Positions 8,448 through 17,301 of a DNA stretch of 64,000 bases are shown one piece after another. Location of the stretch: positions 1 through 64,000 of the forward strand of contig JAGASR010000032.1 in assembly GCA_017621705.1 (NCBI GenBank). The letters are read 5' to 3'. Made by a program: the position numbers and the translations under genes. Source of the stretch: Clostridia bacterium. GTDB lineage: Bacteria; Bacillota; Clostridia; Oscillospirales; UBA644. The stretch's first letter is position 1; every line of letters starts with the position of its first letter. The notes under the pieces are model-generated. The model was given only the letters and a program-made list of their open reading frames with translations, did no database searches and was not told the origin of the DNA.

Positions 8448-9472
8448 AAACAGATATTGCTTCTTTGAATTTTGACCGACTTTCCGCTTTCGTTGCGGAA
8501 AACGGTTTACCCAAATACAGGACAGAACAGCTTTTCCGTTGGATCTCGAGAGGCGTTCTTTCCTTTGACGAAATGACGGACATCTCAAAAGATCTCCGTG
8601 CAAAACTTTCGCAAATAGCGACTCTTCCCGTTCTCAAAATCGAAAAGAAACTCGTTTCTTCCGACGGAACGGTGAAATTCCTTTTTACTCTCGAAGACGG
8701 CGAACACGTCGAGACCGTTGTCATGAAATATGAACACGGAAATTCCGTCTGCATCTCTTCTCAGGTCGGCTGCAGAATGAACTGTGCGTTTTGCGCAAGT
8801 TCGTTAAAAGGGCTTCAAAGAAGCCTTACGGCAGGTGAAATGCTCGCGCAGGTAGCTGTCGCAAACAGAGAATGCAACGTATCGTCGCTCGTTGTAATGG
8901 GTATCGGCGAACCGATGGATAACTATGAAAATATCCTTACGTTTCTCGAAAACCTCAGCGATCCGAGAGGTCTTGCGATGAGTCTGCGTCATGTTTCTGT
9001 CTCGACCTGCGGCATCGTTCCCAAAATAAACGATCTTGCCGAAAAGAAACTTCAGCTCACTCTTTCAGTTTCGCTCCATGCTCCCGACGACGAGACGAGA
9101 AATAAAATAATGCCCGTCAACCGTAAATGGAACGTTAAAACTCTTATCGATGCATGCAATAACTACATCGAAAAAACGGGCAGACGTATATCTTTTGAGT
9201 ATACGCTTATCAAGGGTGTCAACGATTCCGTTCGCCATGCAGAAACTCTTGCGAAGCTTCTTCGCGGAATGCTTGCGCACGTTAATCTTATACCCGTAAA
9301 TTACGTTATGGAGCGCGGCTTTGAGCCGTCTTCGCCGGAAAGTATAAGACGTTTTTACGATACTCTTAAAGCCAAGGGTATAAACGTCACAGTCCGCAGA
9401 ACCCTAGGTAGTGATATCAATGCTGCCTGCGGTCAGCTCAGGCATAAGACCGAAGCCGGCGAAAATAATTGA
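8444..9472 (+). CDS. rlmN: 23S rRNA (adenine-2503-C2) methyltransferase RlmN
   Basis: 342-residue radical-SAM enzyme. The iron-sulfur motif CRMNCAFC (Cys 110, 114, 117) follows VCISSQVG as in RlmN. The VMGIGEPMDNYEN motif binds SAM, and the C-terminal Cys in RTLGSDINAACGQL is the methyl-carrying cysteine. It methylates A2503 of 23S rRNA and some tRNAs. The start overlaps the peptidase stop. Confidence 0.96.
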   Translation: MKTDIASLNFDRLSAFVAENGLPKYRTEQLFRWISRGVLSFDEMTDISKDLRAKLSQIATLPVLKIEKKLVSSDGTVKFLFTLEDGEHVETVVMKYEHGNSVCISSQVGCRMNCAFCASSLKGLQRSLTAGEMLAQVAVANRECNVSSLVVMGIGEPMDNYENILTFLENLSDPRGLAMSLRHVSVSTCGIVPKINDLAEKKLQLTLSVSLHAPDDETRNKIMPVNRKWNVKTLIDACNNYIEKTGRRISFEYTLIKGVNDSVRHAETLAKLLRGMLAHVNLIPVNYVMERGFEPSSPESIRRFYDTLKAKGINVTVRRTLGSDINAACGQLRHKTEAGENN

Positions 9473-9541
9473 TTTGATATTAAATTTAAGTAACTTTGTT
9501 TTTCAACATCGGAACTATCTTCTTCATCGGAGGAAACAACT

Positions 9542-10273
9542 ATGACTATTACCGGAAAGACTGATGTCGGCAGAGTCCGCTCCTCGAACCAGGATGCATT
9601 TGCCTACACCGAATTCGGCGGAGGAAATTTCTGCGCCGTTGTTTGTGACGGTATGGGAGGACATGTCGGCGGAAGCGTCGCTTCCGAAACCGCGATCGCG
9701 GCTTTCCAGAAACAGATAAGTATTGCAGATGAGGCTTCTTTGAAAGAGAGAAATATCGAGACCATGCTCGAATCTTCCGTAAAAAGAGCCAATGAAGCCG
9801 TATTTTCAAGATCTATCGTTGAACCGTCCCTTAAAGGCATGGGCACAACGATCGTTACTGTTTTTTCTTACGAGGGCTCGGATTACGTTGCTCACGTCGG
9901 AGACAGCCGCGCGTATTTCTTTGACGGGGAATGCATAGTCAGGCTCACCAAGGACCATTCTGTCGTACAGGAAATGATAGATAAAGGCGAAATAACCGAG
10001 GAGGATGCAAAAAGTCATCCTTATAAGCACGTTATTACCCGTGTACTCGGCGTCGATCCCGAGGTCTCTGTCGAGGTCTCGGCTATCGATCTTACTTCTC
10101 CCGGAAGACTTCTTCTTTGTTCCGACGGTCTTTCAAATATGATCACGGACCACGAACTGGAAGAGTTTCTCAGACTTGACGTTGATATTTCGGAACTCTG
10201 TGAGCTCCTTGTTGCCGCTGCGAACGAACGTGGCGGAAGCGACAATATCACTGTCGTTGTCGCCGAAATATAA
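9542..10273 (+). CDS. stp: PP2C-type Ser/Thr phosphatase (Stp/PrpC)
   Basis: 243 residues with all PP2C metal and phosphate motifs: GKTDVGRVRSSNQDAF (4-19), VCDGMGGHVGG (about 36-46), GDSRAYFF, CSDGLSNM and GGSDNITVVV. It is a cytoplasmic phosphatase that reverses phosphorylation by the PASTA kinase encoded next, 14 nt downstream; the pair is a standard Firmicute module controlling cell wall synthesis, growth and translation. A GGAGG site precedes the ATG. The 69-bp gap after rlmN shows no terminator. Confidence 0.95.
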   Translation: MTITGKTDVGRVRSSNQDAFAYTEFGGGNFCAVVCDGMGGHVGGSVASETAIAAFQKQISIADEASLKERNIETMLESSVKRANEAVFSRSIVEPSLKGMGTTIVTVFSYEGSDYVAHVGDSRAYFFDGECIVRLTKDHSVVQEMIDKGEITEEDAKSHPYKHVITRVLGVDPEVSVEVSAIDLTSPGRLLLCSDGLSNMITDHELEEFLRLDVDISELCELLVAAANERGGSDNITVVVAEI

Positions 10274-10287
10274 ATCGGAGGCTGTTC

Positions 10288-12090
10288 TTGGATACAATGA
10301 TAAATACTGTCCTAGGCGGCAGATATACAATTCTTGAAACGGTCGGTGTCGGCGGTATGTCCGTCGTTTATAAAGCGGTCGATTCTCTTGAAAATCGGTT
10401 TGTTGCAATCAAAGTCCTCAAACCCGAGTTTTTGACCGATGAACGTTCCCGTCGCCGTTTCCTTAACGAGTCGCGCGCGATTGCAATGCTTTCTCACGCG
10501 AATATCGTTGATGTCTATGACGTTAATTTTGAAGATAATAATCAGTATATCGTCATGGAATATATTGAGGGCAGAACACTCAAAGAATATATGGATTTTA
10601 CGGGTGCTCTCCCTATAGGTGAAGTTTTCGGCTATATCAAACAGACCCTTCGCGCTCTTCGTCATGCTCATGAACGCGGCATTGTTCATCGAGATATCAA
10701 GCCGCAGAATATCATGCTTCTTGATGACGGGACGATCAAGGTGATGGACTTCGGTATCGCTCACGTTTCAAATTTCGAGACCATAACCATGACCGATACC
10801 GCGATAGGCTCCGTTCACTATATCTCGCCCGAGCAGGCGAAAGGTTTGCCTGTCGATGATAAATCTGATATTTATTCCACGGGTGTCATGCTTTACGAAA
10901 TGATGACCGGTGTTTTGCCTTTTACGGGCGAAACTCCCGTTTCCGTTGCATTAAAACAGGTCCAGACCGAACCGAAAAAACCGAGAGAAGTAAATCCCAA
11001 TATTTCGAGAGGTATGGAGCAGATAATCCTCAAAGCAATGAAAAAAGATCCTGCGCAGCGCTATCAGCATGCAAAGGAAATGCTTGTCGATATCAAGATC
11101 CTTGAAGATAATAAGGAATGGGTCTTTGATTATCCGGACGAGCCTGCAGTTGCTCCCGAAGTTCCCGAAAAACCTGTTGAAGAAGAGAAAAAAGCGGAAC
11201 CAGAAGTAAAAAAAGAACCCGAACCTGCACCGAAAAAGAATACGAAAAAGAAGAAAAATTCAGCCAAAGCAAGAAAATGGCGAATCATCAGAAATAAATT
11301 TCTTGCCGTAACCTCGGGTATCTTTCTTGCTGTTGTTCTTGTTCTTTTCGGTTACGGCGTTATGATCACGGTCGTAAATCAGCTTAATGATGATCTTATA
11401 GAGCTTCCGAGCTTCGTCGGAAAAGTTGCTTCCGATGTTATGGCGGATCCTCGTTATAATACGTTCTTTGAGTTTTCCGAAGAATCGAGATATGACGATA
11501 CCATCGGTGCCGGTCTTATTGTCGAACAGTCTCCCGAATCCGGAAATTTCAGTCGCGGAACAAAGGTCAAGCTTATTGTAAGTAACGGTAAGCGAACCGT
11601 TACGGTTCCCGATGTGAAGGGTTGGGAAGAAGCGCAGGCTATCGTTAAGCTCAAACAGAGCGATCTTCTTTATGAAACGATTCAGACACAGAGCGATACT
11701 GTCGATGAAGGCAAGGTTATCCGCACAGAGCCTGCGTCCGCAACAACCGTACCTGTCGGAACGACTGTAAAAATATACGTTTCGTTCACGACCGAAGCAA
11801 CGAGAGTTTATGTTCCCGGTGTCGTCGGCTATAAAGAAGAGCTCGCACGTCAGACCCTTCTCAATTCTCAGCTCTACTATTTCTCCGTCCGCTACGAATA
11901 TGACGATTTCGTCGAAAAAGGCTATGTAATTTCTCAGAGTATCGAAAAAGAAACTATTGTTGACGTAAGCGAGGAGATTATCATCGTCGTAAGTCTTGGC
12001 AGTGTTGCCGATGCTATTGCCGACGGAACCTATATGCCTCAGAACGATCAGAGCACCGCTCTTGACGATTACTATGATACAGGCGAATAA
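10288..12090 (+). CDS. prkC: Membrane Ser/Thr kinase with PASTA domains (PrkC)
   Basis: 600 residues. An N-terminal kinase (about 12-275) has the glycine loop GVGGMSVVYK, the catalytic loop HRDIKPQNIM and DFGIA. A Pro/Glu/Lys-rich linker (285-335) follows, one transmembrane helix (about 340-363), then three extracellular PASTA repeats (about 373-435, 438-503, 506-570) that in homologues bind muropeptides or lipid II. The start is TTG at 10288 by spacing to GGAGG; an ATG at 10297 is possible. Likely targets are cell-wall and translation factors, including its neighbour RsgA, which is phosphorylated by PrkC in Bacillus. Confidence 0.95.
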   Translation: MDTMINTVLGGRYTILETVGVGGMSVVYKAVDSLENRFVAIKVLKPEFLTDERSRRRFLNESRAIAMLSHANIVDVYDVNFEDNNQYIVMEYIEGRTLKEYMDFTGALPIGEVFGYIKQTLRALRHAHERGIVHRDIKPQNIMLLDDGTIKVMDFGIAHVSNFETITMTDTAIGSVHYISPEQAKGLPVDDKSDIYSTGVMLYEMMTGVLPFTGETPVSVALKQVQTEPKKPREVNPNISRGMEQIILKAMKKDPAQRYQHAKEMLVDIKILEDNKEWVFDYPDEPAVAPEVPEKPVEEEKKAEPEVKKEPEPAPKKNTKKKKNSAKARKWRIIRNKFLAVTSGIFLAVVLVLFGYGVMITVVNQLNDDLIELPSFVGKVASDVMADPRYNTFFEFSEESRYDDTIGAGLIVEQSPESGNFSRGTKVKLIVSNGKRTVTVPDVKGWEEAQAIVKLKQSDLLYETIQTQSDTVDEGKVIRTEPASATTVPVGTTVKIYVSFTTEATRVYVPGVVGYKEELARQTLLNSQLYYFSVRYEYDDFVEKGYVISQSIEKETIVDVSEEIIIVVSLGSVADAIADGTYMPQNDQSTALDDYYDTGE

Positions 12091-12117
12091 TATTATAATA
12101 ATGAAAGGACATACCGC

Positions 12118-13005
12118 ATGACAGGGGTAATCTACGAATGTGTCGGCGGAGTTTATTCCGTTAAAACCGAAGATGGCTTTATCTCCTGTCAGGCGAGAGG
12201 CCTTTTCAGAAAAGACGATACAGTGCTTTTGACCGGCGATAAAGTCGTTATCGAAAATGAGATCATAACGGAAATCTTGCCGAGAAAAAATGCGCTTATC
12301 CGTCCTCCCGTTGCGAATATCGATAAACTTTTTCTTGTCGTTGCAGTCGCATCTCCCGATCCGAGCTTGTATAATATTGATAAGATGCTTGCAGTTGCGG
12401 CTTATCATAATATAGAGCCGATCATTGTTTTCAGTAAATCCGATCTTGACGATCCTTTCGGTCTTCTCGATATTTATTCCGATCTTCCGTATAAAACTTT
12501 CCGTGTCTCCGTCGAATCCGAGTCGGATCTCGAGCTTATCCGCGCGGAAATCAAAGACAGTATCTGCGTTATGAGCGGTCTTTCGGGTGTCGGTAAATCG
12601 ACTCTTCTCAACCGTCTCGATCCAACTCTCGAACTTAAAACAGGCGATATCAGCAAAAAACTCGGCAGAGGTAAAAATACAACAAGAACATCCCGTTTCT
12701 TCGATGTTGCAGGCGGTGTTATCGCCGATACTCCCGGTTTTTCGAGCCTTTCTTTTGAATCGTACGATATCAGAAACCGTGCTTTTCTTGCAGACTGTTT
12801 TCCCGATTTTTCTGATTTTACGGATGATTGCCGTTTTACGGACTGCTCGCATACAAAAGAAAAAGGCTGTGCCGTTCTTTCTGCTCTTGCAGAGGGTAAG
12901 ATAAAGCCGTCTCGCCATGAAAACTACTGCAAAATGTATGAAGAGCTCGGCGTTTACAAACCCTGGGAAGATAAAAATCTCAAGGAGGGCAAGCATACAG
13001 TATGA
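12118..13005 (+). CDS. rsgA: Ribosome small-subunit GTPase RsgA
   Basis: 295 residues: an N-terminal OB-fold (1-65), a circularly permuted GTPase with SKSD (G4) before GLSGVGKST (G1) and DTPGF (G3), and a C-terminal zinc knuckle (CRFTDCSHTKEKGC, about 240-253). It is a late 30S maturation checkpoint. It ends in a four-base ATGA overlap with thiN. In Bacillus rpe lies between rsgA and thiN; it is missing here. Confidence 0.95.
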   Translation: MTGVIYECVGGVYSVKTEDGFISCQARGLFRKDDTVLLTGDKVVIENEIITEILPRKNALIRPPVANIDKLFLVVAVASPDPSLYNIDKMLAVAAYHNIEPIIVFSKSDLDDPFGLLDIYSDLPYKTFRVSVESESDLELIRAEIKDSICVMSGLSGVGKSTLLNRLDPTLELKTGDISKKLGRGKNTTRTSRFFDVAGGVIADTPGFSSLSFESYDIRNRAFLADCFPDFSDFTDDCRFTDCSHTKEKGCAVLSALAEGKIKPSRHENYCKMYEELGVYKPWEDKNLKEGKHTV

Positions 13006-13637
13006 GCAATAAACGTGCGATAATTTACTGCTGGTCCGAAAGTGACCGTTTGCCATTCGAACCTTCCGAGGGTGATTTTATCATCTGTGCGGACAGCGGC
13101 ATCGATTATGCGAACAGGGTAGGGGTTCGCCCTGATATCGTTCTCGGCGATTTCGATTCTGCGGAACGTCCCGATGATTCTTCTTTGTTCGATATTATTT
13201 CCTTACCTACTGAAAAGGACGATACGGATGCCCTTTACGCCGCAAGGACTGCTCTTGAAAAAGGCTATGAAAAAATTTATCTTGCAGGAGGTCTCGGCGG
13301 AAGACTTGACCACACGCTCGGTGCGATATCCGTTCTCCGCTTTATCGAAAAAGAGGGCGCGGAATGTGTTATAAGCGACGGTCTTACACGCCTTTGTCTT
13401 ATCCGCGCAAATACGGAAAAAGAGTTTCCGTTTGATGAAAAAGTAAAATACATATCGGTATTTCCGTCGCAGGGAAGATCTTGCGGCGTTTATATAGAGG
13501 GGCTTAAATATACCCTTGATAATTTCGATCTTACGTCCGAGTTTCCGATAGGCGTAAGCAACGAATATGTTCCCGGTAAAGACGGTCTTATCAGATCCGG
13601 AGACGGGGATCTTCTTATCGTTGAAATAATGCGATGA
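13002..13637 (+). CDS. thiN: Thiamine pyrophosphokinase
   Basis: 211 residues. Motifs of the family are visible: CADSGIDYA, DIVLGDFDS (about 45-53), PTEKDDTDA and GGLGGRLDHTLG. It converts thiamine plus ATP into thiamine pyrophosphate. It overlaps rsgA by four bases, so it is probably translated from the same message. No TPP riboswitch is seen, which fits a salvage enzyme in a housekeeping operon. Confidence 0.94.
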   Translation: MSNKRAIIYCWSESDRLPFEPSEGDFIICADSGIDYANRVGVRPDIVLGDFDSAERPDDSSLFDIISLPTEKDDTDALYAARTALEKGYEKIYLAGGLGGRLDHTLGAISVLRFIEKEGAECVISDGLTRLCLIRANTEKEFPFDEKVKYISVFPSQGRSCGVYIEGLKYTLDNFDLTSEFPIGVSNEYVPGKDGLIRSGDGDLLIVEIMR

Positions 13638-13677
13638 GTTCCTTGAAAATTTAACAGAAAGGTGGGTGAGAAAATAT

Positions 13678-14559
13678 ATGAAGAAAAAAAGAATGCGCGC
13701 CGCAGCCTTTATAGATTACGAGCATTGGTATATCTCAATGGAAAAGATCTATCATAAAAAGCCCGACATAGGCGCATGGCTCGATATGATAAACGAGCGC
13801 GCAGATGTAAGAGAAATAACTTTTTTTGCGGATTTTTCAAACGAATCTCTGAGTAAAGAAATATCGAAGATCAGAGAATATACAAATAAAATTGTCGATA
13901 CCAAAAACCCCAATCCTCATTCGGAAAAGGATTTTACGGACTTTATCATGCTCGACAATATCTATCAGAAAGCTTATGCGGACGATAAGACGGACGTTTT
14001 TATTCTTTTTACGGGTGATGCTCATTTTTATTCCGTCGTCGCATTCCTTAAAGCAATTTGCCGCAAGCAGGTCGGTGTGTATGGCATAAAAGGCGCATGC
14101 AGTTCACAGTTAAAATCCACGGCGTCGTGGTGGGTCGAACTTCCAACAGATCTCGATATCTTTAAACCGTATTACGATATGATACTTAAAAATATACGGT
14201 ATCTTGAACATAATCTTAAACCCGACCAGAGTATAACTTTCCGCAATACCGTTCAGAGCGTTGCCGATCATTATTCGGCAGATAAGGAAAAGGTCACCGC
14301 AGCCCTGCAGTCACTTATAGAAAGCGGTTATATCGATAAAAACGAAACAAAAGCATACCGCAAGACCGTTATAACTTTAAAAACAAACTGGGATAAACTT
14401 ATTGCAGACGGTCTTTGGGTCGCAGAAGCGGCAAACGGAAACCTCTTTATCAAAAAGACGGCTGAATCAGTTCCCGTAAAGTCGAAACAGTCACCAAAAC
14501 CAAAAGCTCCTTCAAAACGCAGAACTCCCGCAAAGCGTAAAACAACAAAAGCCAAATAA
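13678..14559 (+). CDS. NYN/PIN-like nuclease domain protein
   Basis: About 293 residues. The N-terminal 160 residues look like an NYN (LabA/PIN-fold) domain: AAAFIDYEHWYISM, the acidic KDFTDFIMLDNI and FILFTGDAHFYSVVAFLK carry the Asp residues expected at a metal site, and KGACSSQLKSTASWWVELP closes the fold. A winged-helix-like middle (around 180-245) and a Lys/Pro-rich basic tail suggest nucleic-acid binding. A role in RNA processing or decay is inferred from the fold. Start chosen as the ATG at 13678; a GTG at 13666 would be buried in the ribosome site. A terminator follows. Confidence 0.8.
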   Translation: MKKKRMRAAAFIDYEHWYISMEKIYHKKPDIGAWLDMINERADVREITFFADFSNESLSKEISKIREYTNKIVDTKNPNPHSEKDFTDFIMLDNIYQKAYADDKTDVFILFTGDAHFYSVVAFLKAICRKQVGVYGIKGACSSQLKSTASWWVELPTDLDIFKPYYDMILKNIRYLEHNLKPDQSITFRNTVQSVADHYSADKEKVTAALQSLIESGYIDKNETKAYRKTVITLKTNWDKLIADGLWVAEAANGNLFIKKTAESVPVKSKQSPKPKAPSKRRTPAKRKTTKAK

Positions 14560-14565
14560 TATACA

Positions 14566-14600
14566 AGTCTCAACGGATATCTGTCTGTTGAGACTTTTTT
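14566..14600 (+). terminator. Terminator of the yicC-NYN cluster
   Basis: AGTCTCAAC paired with GTTGAGACT, then T6. It ends the co-directional run that begins at 2.9 kb. Confidence 0.85.
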
Positions 14601-14605
14601 AGGTC

Positions 14606-14634
14606 TTTACTTTGTTTTTGATTTATGGTATAAT
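14606..14634 (+). promoter_or_regulatory. Extended -10 promoter of SGNH hydrolase gene
   Basis: TTTACT, 17 nt, TGG-TATAAT, immediately after the previous terminator. Confidence 0.7.
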
Positions 14635-14659
14635 TAAAAAAACTTTTGGGGTGAATATT

Positions 14660-15697
14660 ATGGCTGAATTAAAATATATCGAAGCAAGAAATGCTCCTTT
14701 TGATGTCTACGGACTTTACAATTACCGCACCGAACCGCAGTATAAGCGTATGCCCGATGATGTTGCGAAAAATACGAATGGCGGTGTTGCAGGTCTTTAT
14801 CTCAATACCGCAGGCGGCAGGGTGCGTTTTTCTACCGATTCGAAGCGTATCGCTATCCGTGTTTCTATGCCCGGTATCACTCGTTTTTACCATATGCCTC
14901 TGTCGGGTTCCGCAGGTCTTGACCTTTACATAGATAGGTCGGAGGGCGAGATCGATCCGGCTGTTGAGGATCTCGGATATTACCGCGCTTTTACAACCCC
15001 TTACGATATGCAGGACGGCTATGAGGCATCTGTCGAGTTCGTGACAAAAAAGATGCGTTATTTTACGATTAATATGCCGTCATACAGCAACGTCAAAGAC
15101 CTTTTTATCGGCATTGACGATGATTCTACCCTTTCGGGCGGTCTTAGCTATCTTCCGATTCTTCCCGTTGTCTATTACGGTAGCTCGATAACTCAAGGTG
15201 CGTGTTCATCTCGTCCGGGAAATATTTATCAGAATATAATTGCACGCCGTTTGAATATCGACTATATAAATCTCGGTTTTTCGGGCAGCGCAAGAGCTGA
15301 AAAAATAATTTGTGATTATATGGCGACGCTTTCGATGTCTGCTTTCGTTTCGGATTATGACCACAATGCACCCGATCCCGATCATCTTGAAAAAACTCAT
15401 TTTGAACTTTACAAGACGATCCGCACAAAACATCCCGATATTCCGTATATCATGATAACTCGTCCCGACTACCGAAACGGCGATCGGACAGAGCAACGCA
15501 GGCAGATCGTTATTAACAGTTACGAAAGAGCAAAAGAGCTTGGCGATAAAAATGTTTATTTTATCGACGGTAAGGAGTTCTTCGTCGGAAAATATGCCGA
15601 TATGTGTACTGTTGACGGATGCCATCCGACAGATCTCGGCTTTTCGCTTATGGCAGATACAATCGGAGATGTCCTTGAAAAAGTTTTGCCGCTTTAA
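14660..15697 (+). CDS. SGNH/GDSL-type esterase, two-domain
   Basis: 345 residues. The N-terminal 160 residues are beta-rich and resemble the GxDLY accessory domain; the C-terminal domain is an SGNH hydrolase with YYGSSITQG (nucleophile Ser about 176), NLGFSGSARAE, and the late DGCHPTDLG block holding the Asp/His pair. This is the Lipase_GDSL_3 arrangement, usually a carbohydrate esterase acting on acetylated glycans. No signal peptide is seen, so it is likely cytoplasmic. Start at 14660 by the GGGGTG site; an upstream in-frame start at 14612 lies inside the promoter. It is followed after 48 bp by a glycosidase, which suggests a small glycan-degrading operon. Confidence 0.82.
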   Translation: MAELKYIEARNAPFDVYGLYNYRTEPQYKRMPDDVAKNTNGGVAGLYLNTAGGRVRFSTDSKRIAIRVSMPGITRFYHMPLSGSAGLDLYIDRSEGEIDPAVEDLGYYRAFTTPYDMQDGYEASVEFVTKKMRYFTINMPSYSNVKDLFIGIDDDSTLSGGLSYLPILPVVYYGSSITQGACSSRPGNIYQNIIARRLNIDYINLGFSGSARAEKIICDYMATLSMSAFVSDYDHNAPDPDHLEKTHFELYKTIRTKHPDIPYIMITRPDYRNGDRTEQRRQIVINSYERAKELGDKNVYFIDGKEFFVGKYADMCTVDGCHPTDLGFSLMADTIGDVLEKVLPL

Positions 15698-15745
15698 TAT
15701 TTCTTATCACTTTAATATTTCTTATCAGTAGAAAGAGGATGAAAA

Positions 15746-17143
15746 ATGAAAACAGTAAGGGAAAATTGCTTTAACTATGAATTGATCCTTGAATGGAAAG
15801 GCGACGTTCTCGGACAGATCGAAATAGATTACGCCCAGGATTTTGAAAACAGAAACCATGCTATTTTAAGAATATCCGCAGACGGTGTTAAAATGGCAAT
15901 TAAATCTCCCCATGGCGAACAGATACTGAAAACCGATGATCATGTTCCTCAAGGAAAAGTCGTATTCCTTCGCAGGGGTAATTATGCACGTGTTCTTTAT
16001 GACGGCAGGGAAATGTACTTGCAGGGCGGAACAGGCGAATGGTACGGTCACTATATGGCGGAAAAAGCTGTTCTTACTATTGATGATTCGGAAAACAATT
16101 TGATTTCATGCCTTTATACTTCTCTTGATTGGCTCATAGCGCCCGATGCTCCCGCTGTAACTGCAGGCGAAGACGGCACATATTACGAACAGCAGATAAT
16201 CCCCGGTGCCGTTATTGAACATGACGGTGTCTGGTATATGTACTGTATGTGCGGAATGAAGGGAAACGAGGAAGGTTCTTCAAAACGTGTTATCGGTGTT
16301 GCGACATCAACGGACCTCGTCAACTGGACTGTTATGCCTAAACCTCTTATCGATCACGGAATACTCGGTGTTGAAGGCGAAAATCTGTATCCAAACGCTT
16401 GCTTGAAAAATGCGGACGGTAAATTTGTACTCTTTTTCTCTGCGCAAGCATTTCCCAAATGGATCGGCGTATATGCCCTGATTTCGGATTCTCCTCTCGG
16501 TCCGTTCGTTCTTTGTGAGGAAAATCCCGTCATTCCTTCCGATAAACCAATGCATGAGTTTGATGCTGTTGAGTGTAATTTGCTTCAAGGCAGATATTTA
16601 TTGTATTTAACAACATTTCAGCAAGGTTCCGATACCGAAAAAGCAGGCGACAGAGGTATTCTTTATTTCAGTGACGACCTTATTCATTGGAGAAAGGGTG
16701 CGGATATGGCTCCGTTCCGTCCCGAAACAGAGAACGGTTGGGATTTCGCTCATGTCAGAACGAGAGGAATCAATAAGATCGGAGATACGTGGTATCTATG
16801 GTACGAGGGCGTAGGTCATTGGCATGCTCCAAAGAACGATTTTGATGATGAAAACGCATTTGTTAACTGTGAGTGGTGGGATGTCGTCGGACTTGCTCGT
16901 TCAAAGGATCTTCAAAATTGGGAATACTATCACCGAAATCCTTGCTTTGTTCCTCAGGGACGTTCGATTGACAGATATGACAGCAGATGGGTCGGCTGGC
17001 CGAGAATGGTCATAAAAGACGGAAAGGGTTATATCTTCCATTCTGCAAGCGGCCGAAAAGTCCATGTCGGCTGCAGAACGATCGATATTGATGCTCTGAC
17101 CGATTGGGAAACCGAAGGCGGAAAGACCGAAAAGTTGATTTAA
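15746..17143 (+). CDS. Five-bladed beta-propeller glycosidase-like protein
   Basis: 465 residues. The first 110 residues are a beta-sandwich-like region. The rest has the repeated blade pattern of GH32/43/68/130-type propellers: DGVWYMYCMCG, VIGVATSTDLVNWTVM, LYPNACLKNADGKFVLFFS, RGILYFSDDLIHWRKG, INKIGDTWYLWYEG, GLARSKDLQNWEYY and WVGWPRMVIKDGKGYIF. Acidic residues (Glu/Asp in the HEFDAVEC and EGENLYPN stretches) could be catalytic, but I cannot assign a family. No secretion signal. Possibly co-transcribed with the SGNH esterase, with both acting on imported oligosaccharides. Confidence 0.72.
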   Translation: MKTVRENCFNYELILEWKGDVLGQIEIDYAQDFENRNHAILRISADGVKMAIKSPHGEQILKTDDHVPQGKVVFLRRGNYARVLYDGREMYLQGGTGEWYGHYMAEKAVLTIDDSENNLISCLYTSLDWLIAPDAPAVTAGEDGTYYEQQIIPGAVIEHDGVWYMYCMCGMKGNEEGSSKRVIGVATSTDLVNWTVMPKPLIDHGILGVEGENLYPNACLKNADGKFVLFFSAQAFPKWIGVYALISDSPLGPFVLCEENPVIPSDKPMHEFDAVECNLLQGRYLLYLTTFQQGSDTEKAGDRGILYFSDDLIHWRKGADMAPFRPETENGWDFAHVRTRGINKIGDTWYLWYEGVGHWHAPKNDFDDENAFVNCEWWDVVGLARSKDLQNWEYYHRNPCFVPQGRSIDRYDSRWVGWPRMVIKDGKGYIFHSASGRKVHVGCRTIDIDALTDWETEGGKTEKLI

Positions 17144-17150
17144 ATATTTT

Positions 17151-17192
17151 CAGAAAACAAGTTCTATCATTGGTTGATGGGCTTGTTTTCTT
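17151..17192 (+). terminator. Terminator of the esterase-glycosidase operon
   Basis: GAAAACAAG pairs with CTTGTTTTC around a 20-nt loop, followed by TTGTCTC. The stem is good and the T-tract is within the stem arm. Confidence 0.6.
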
Positions 17193-17228
17193 GTCTCTGA
17201 ATCGGAGAATTGTCATATTTTTATTCGC

Positions 17229-17257
17229 TTGACTCTACGATTGGTTTCATGTATAAT
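17229..17257 (+). promoter_or_regulatory. Sigma-A promoter of tandem Xre genes
   Basis: TTGACT, 17 nt, TATAAT, 45 bp before the first Xre start. Confidence 0.8.
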
Positions 17258-17301
17258 ATACTCACAAGGCCGGACTTGAATTTTATTTAGAGGATACTAA
17301 T

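Noticed and set aside
11260..13056. 598-codon open frame on the minus strand
   Set aside because: Antisense to prkC and rsgA, which have clear family motifs. The predicted protein has shadow-frame composition (runs of Phe, Ile, Arg, Cys), no start site and no recognisable motif.
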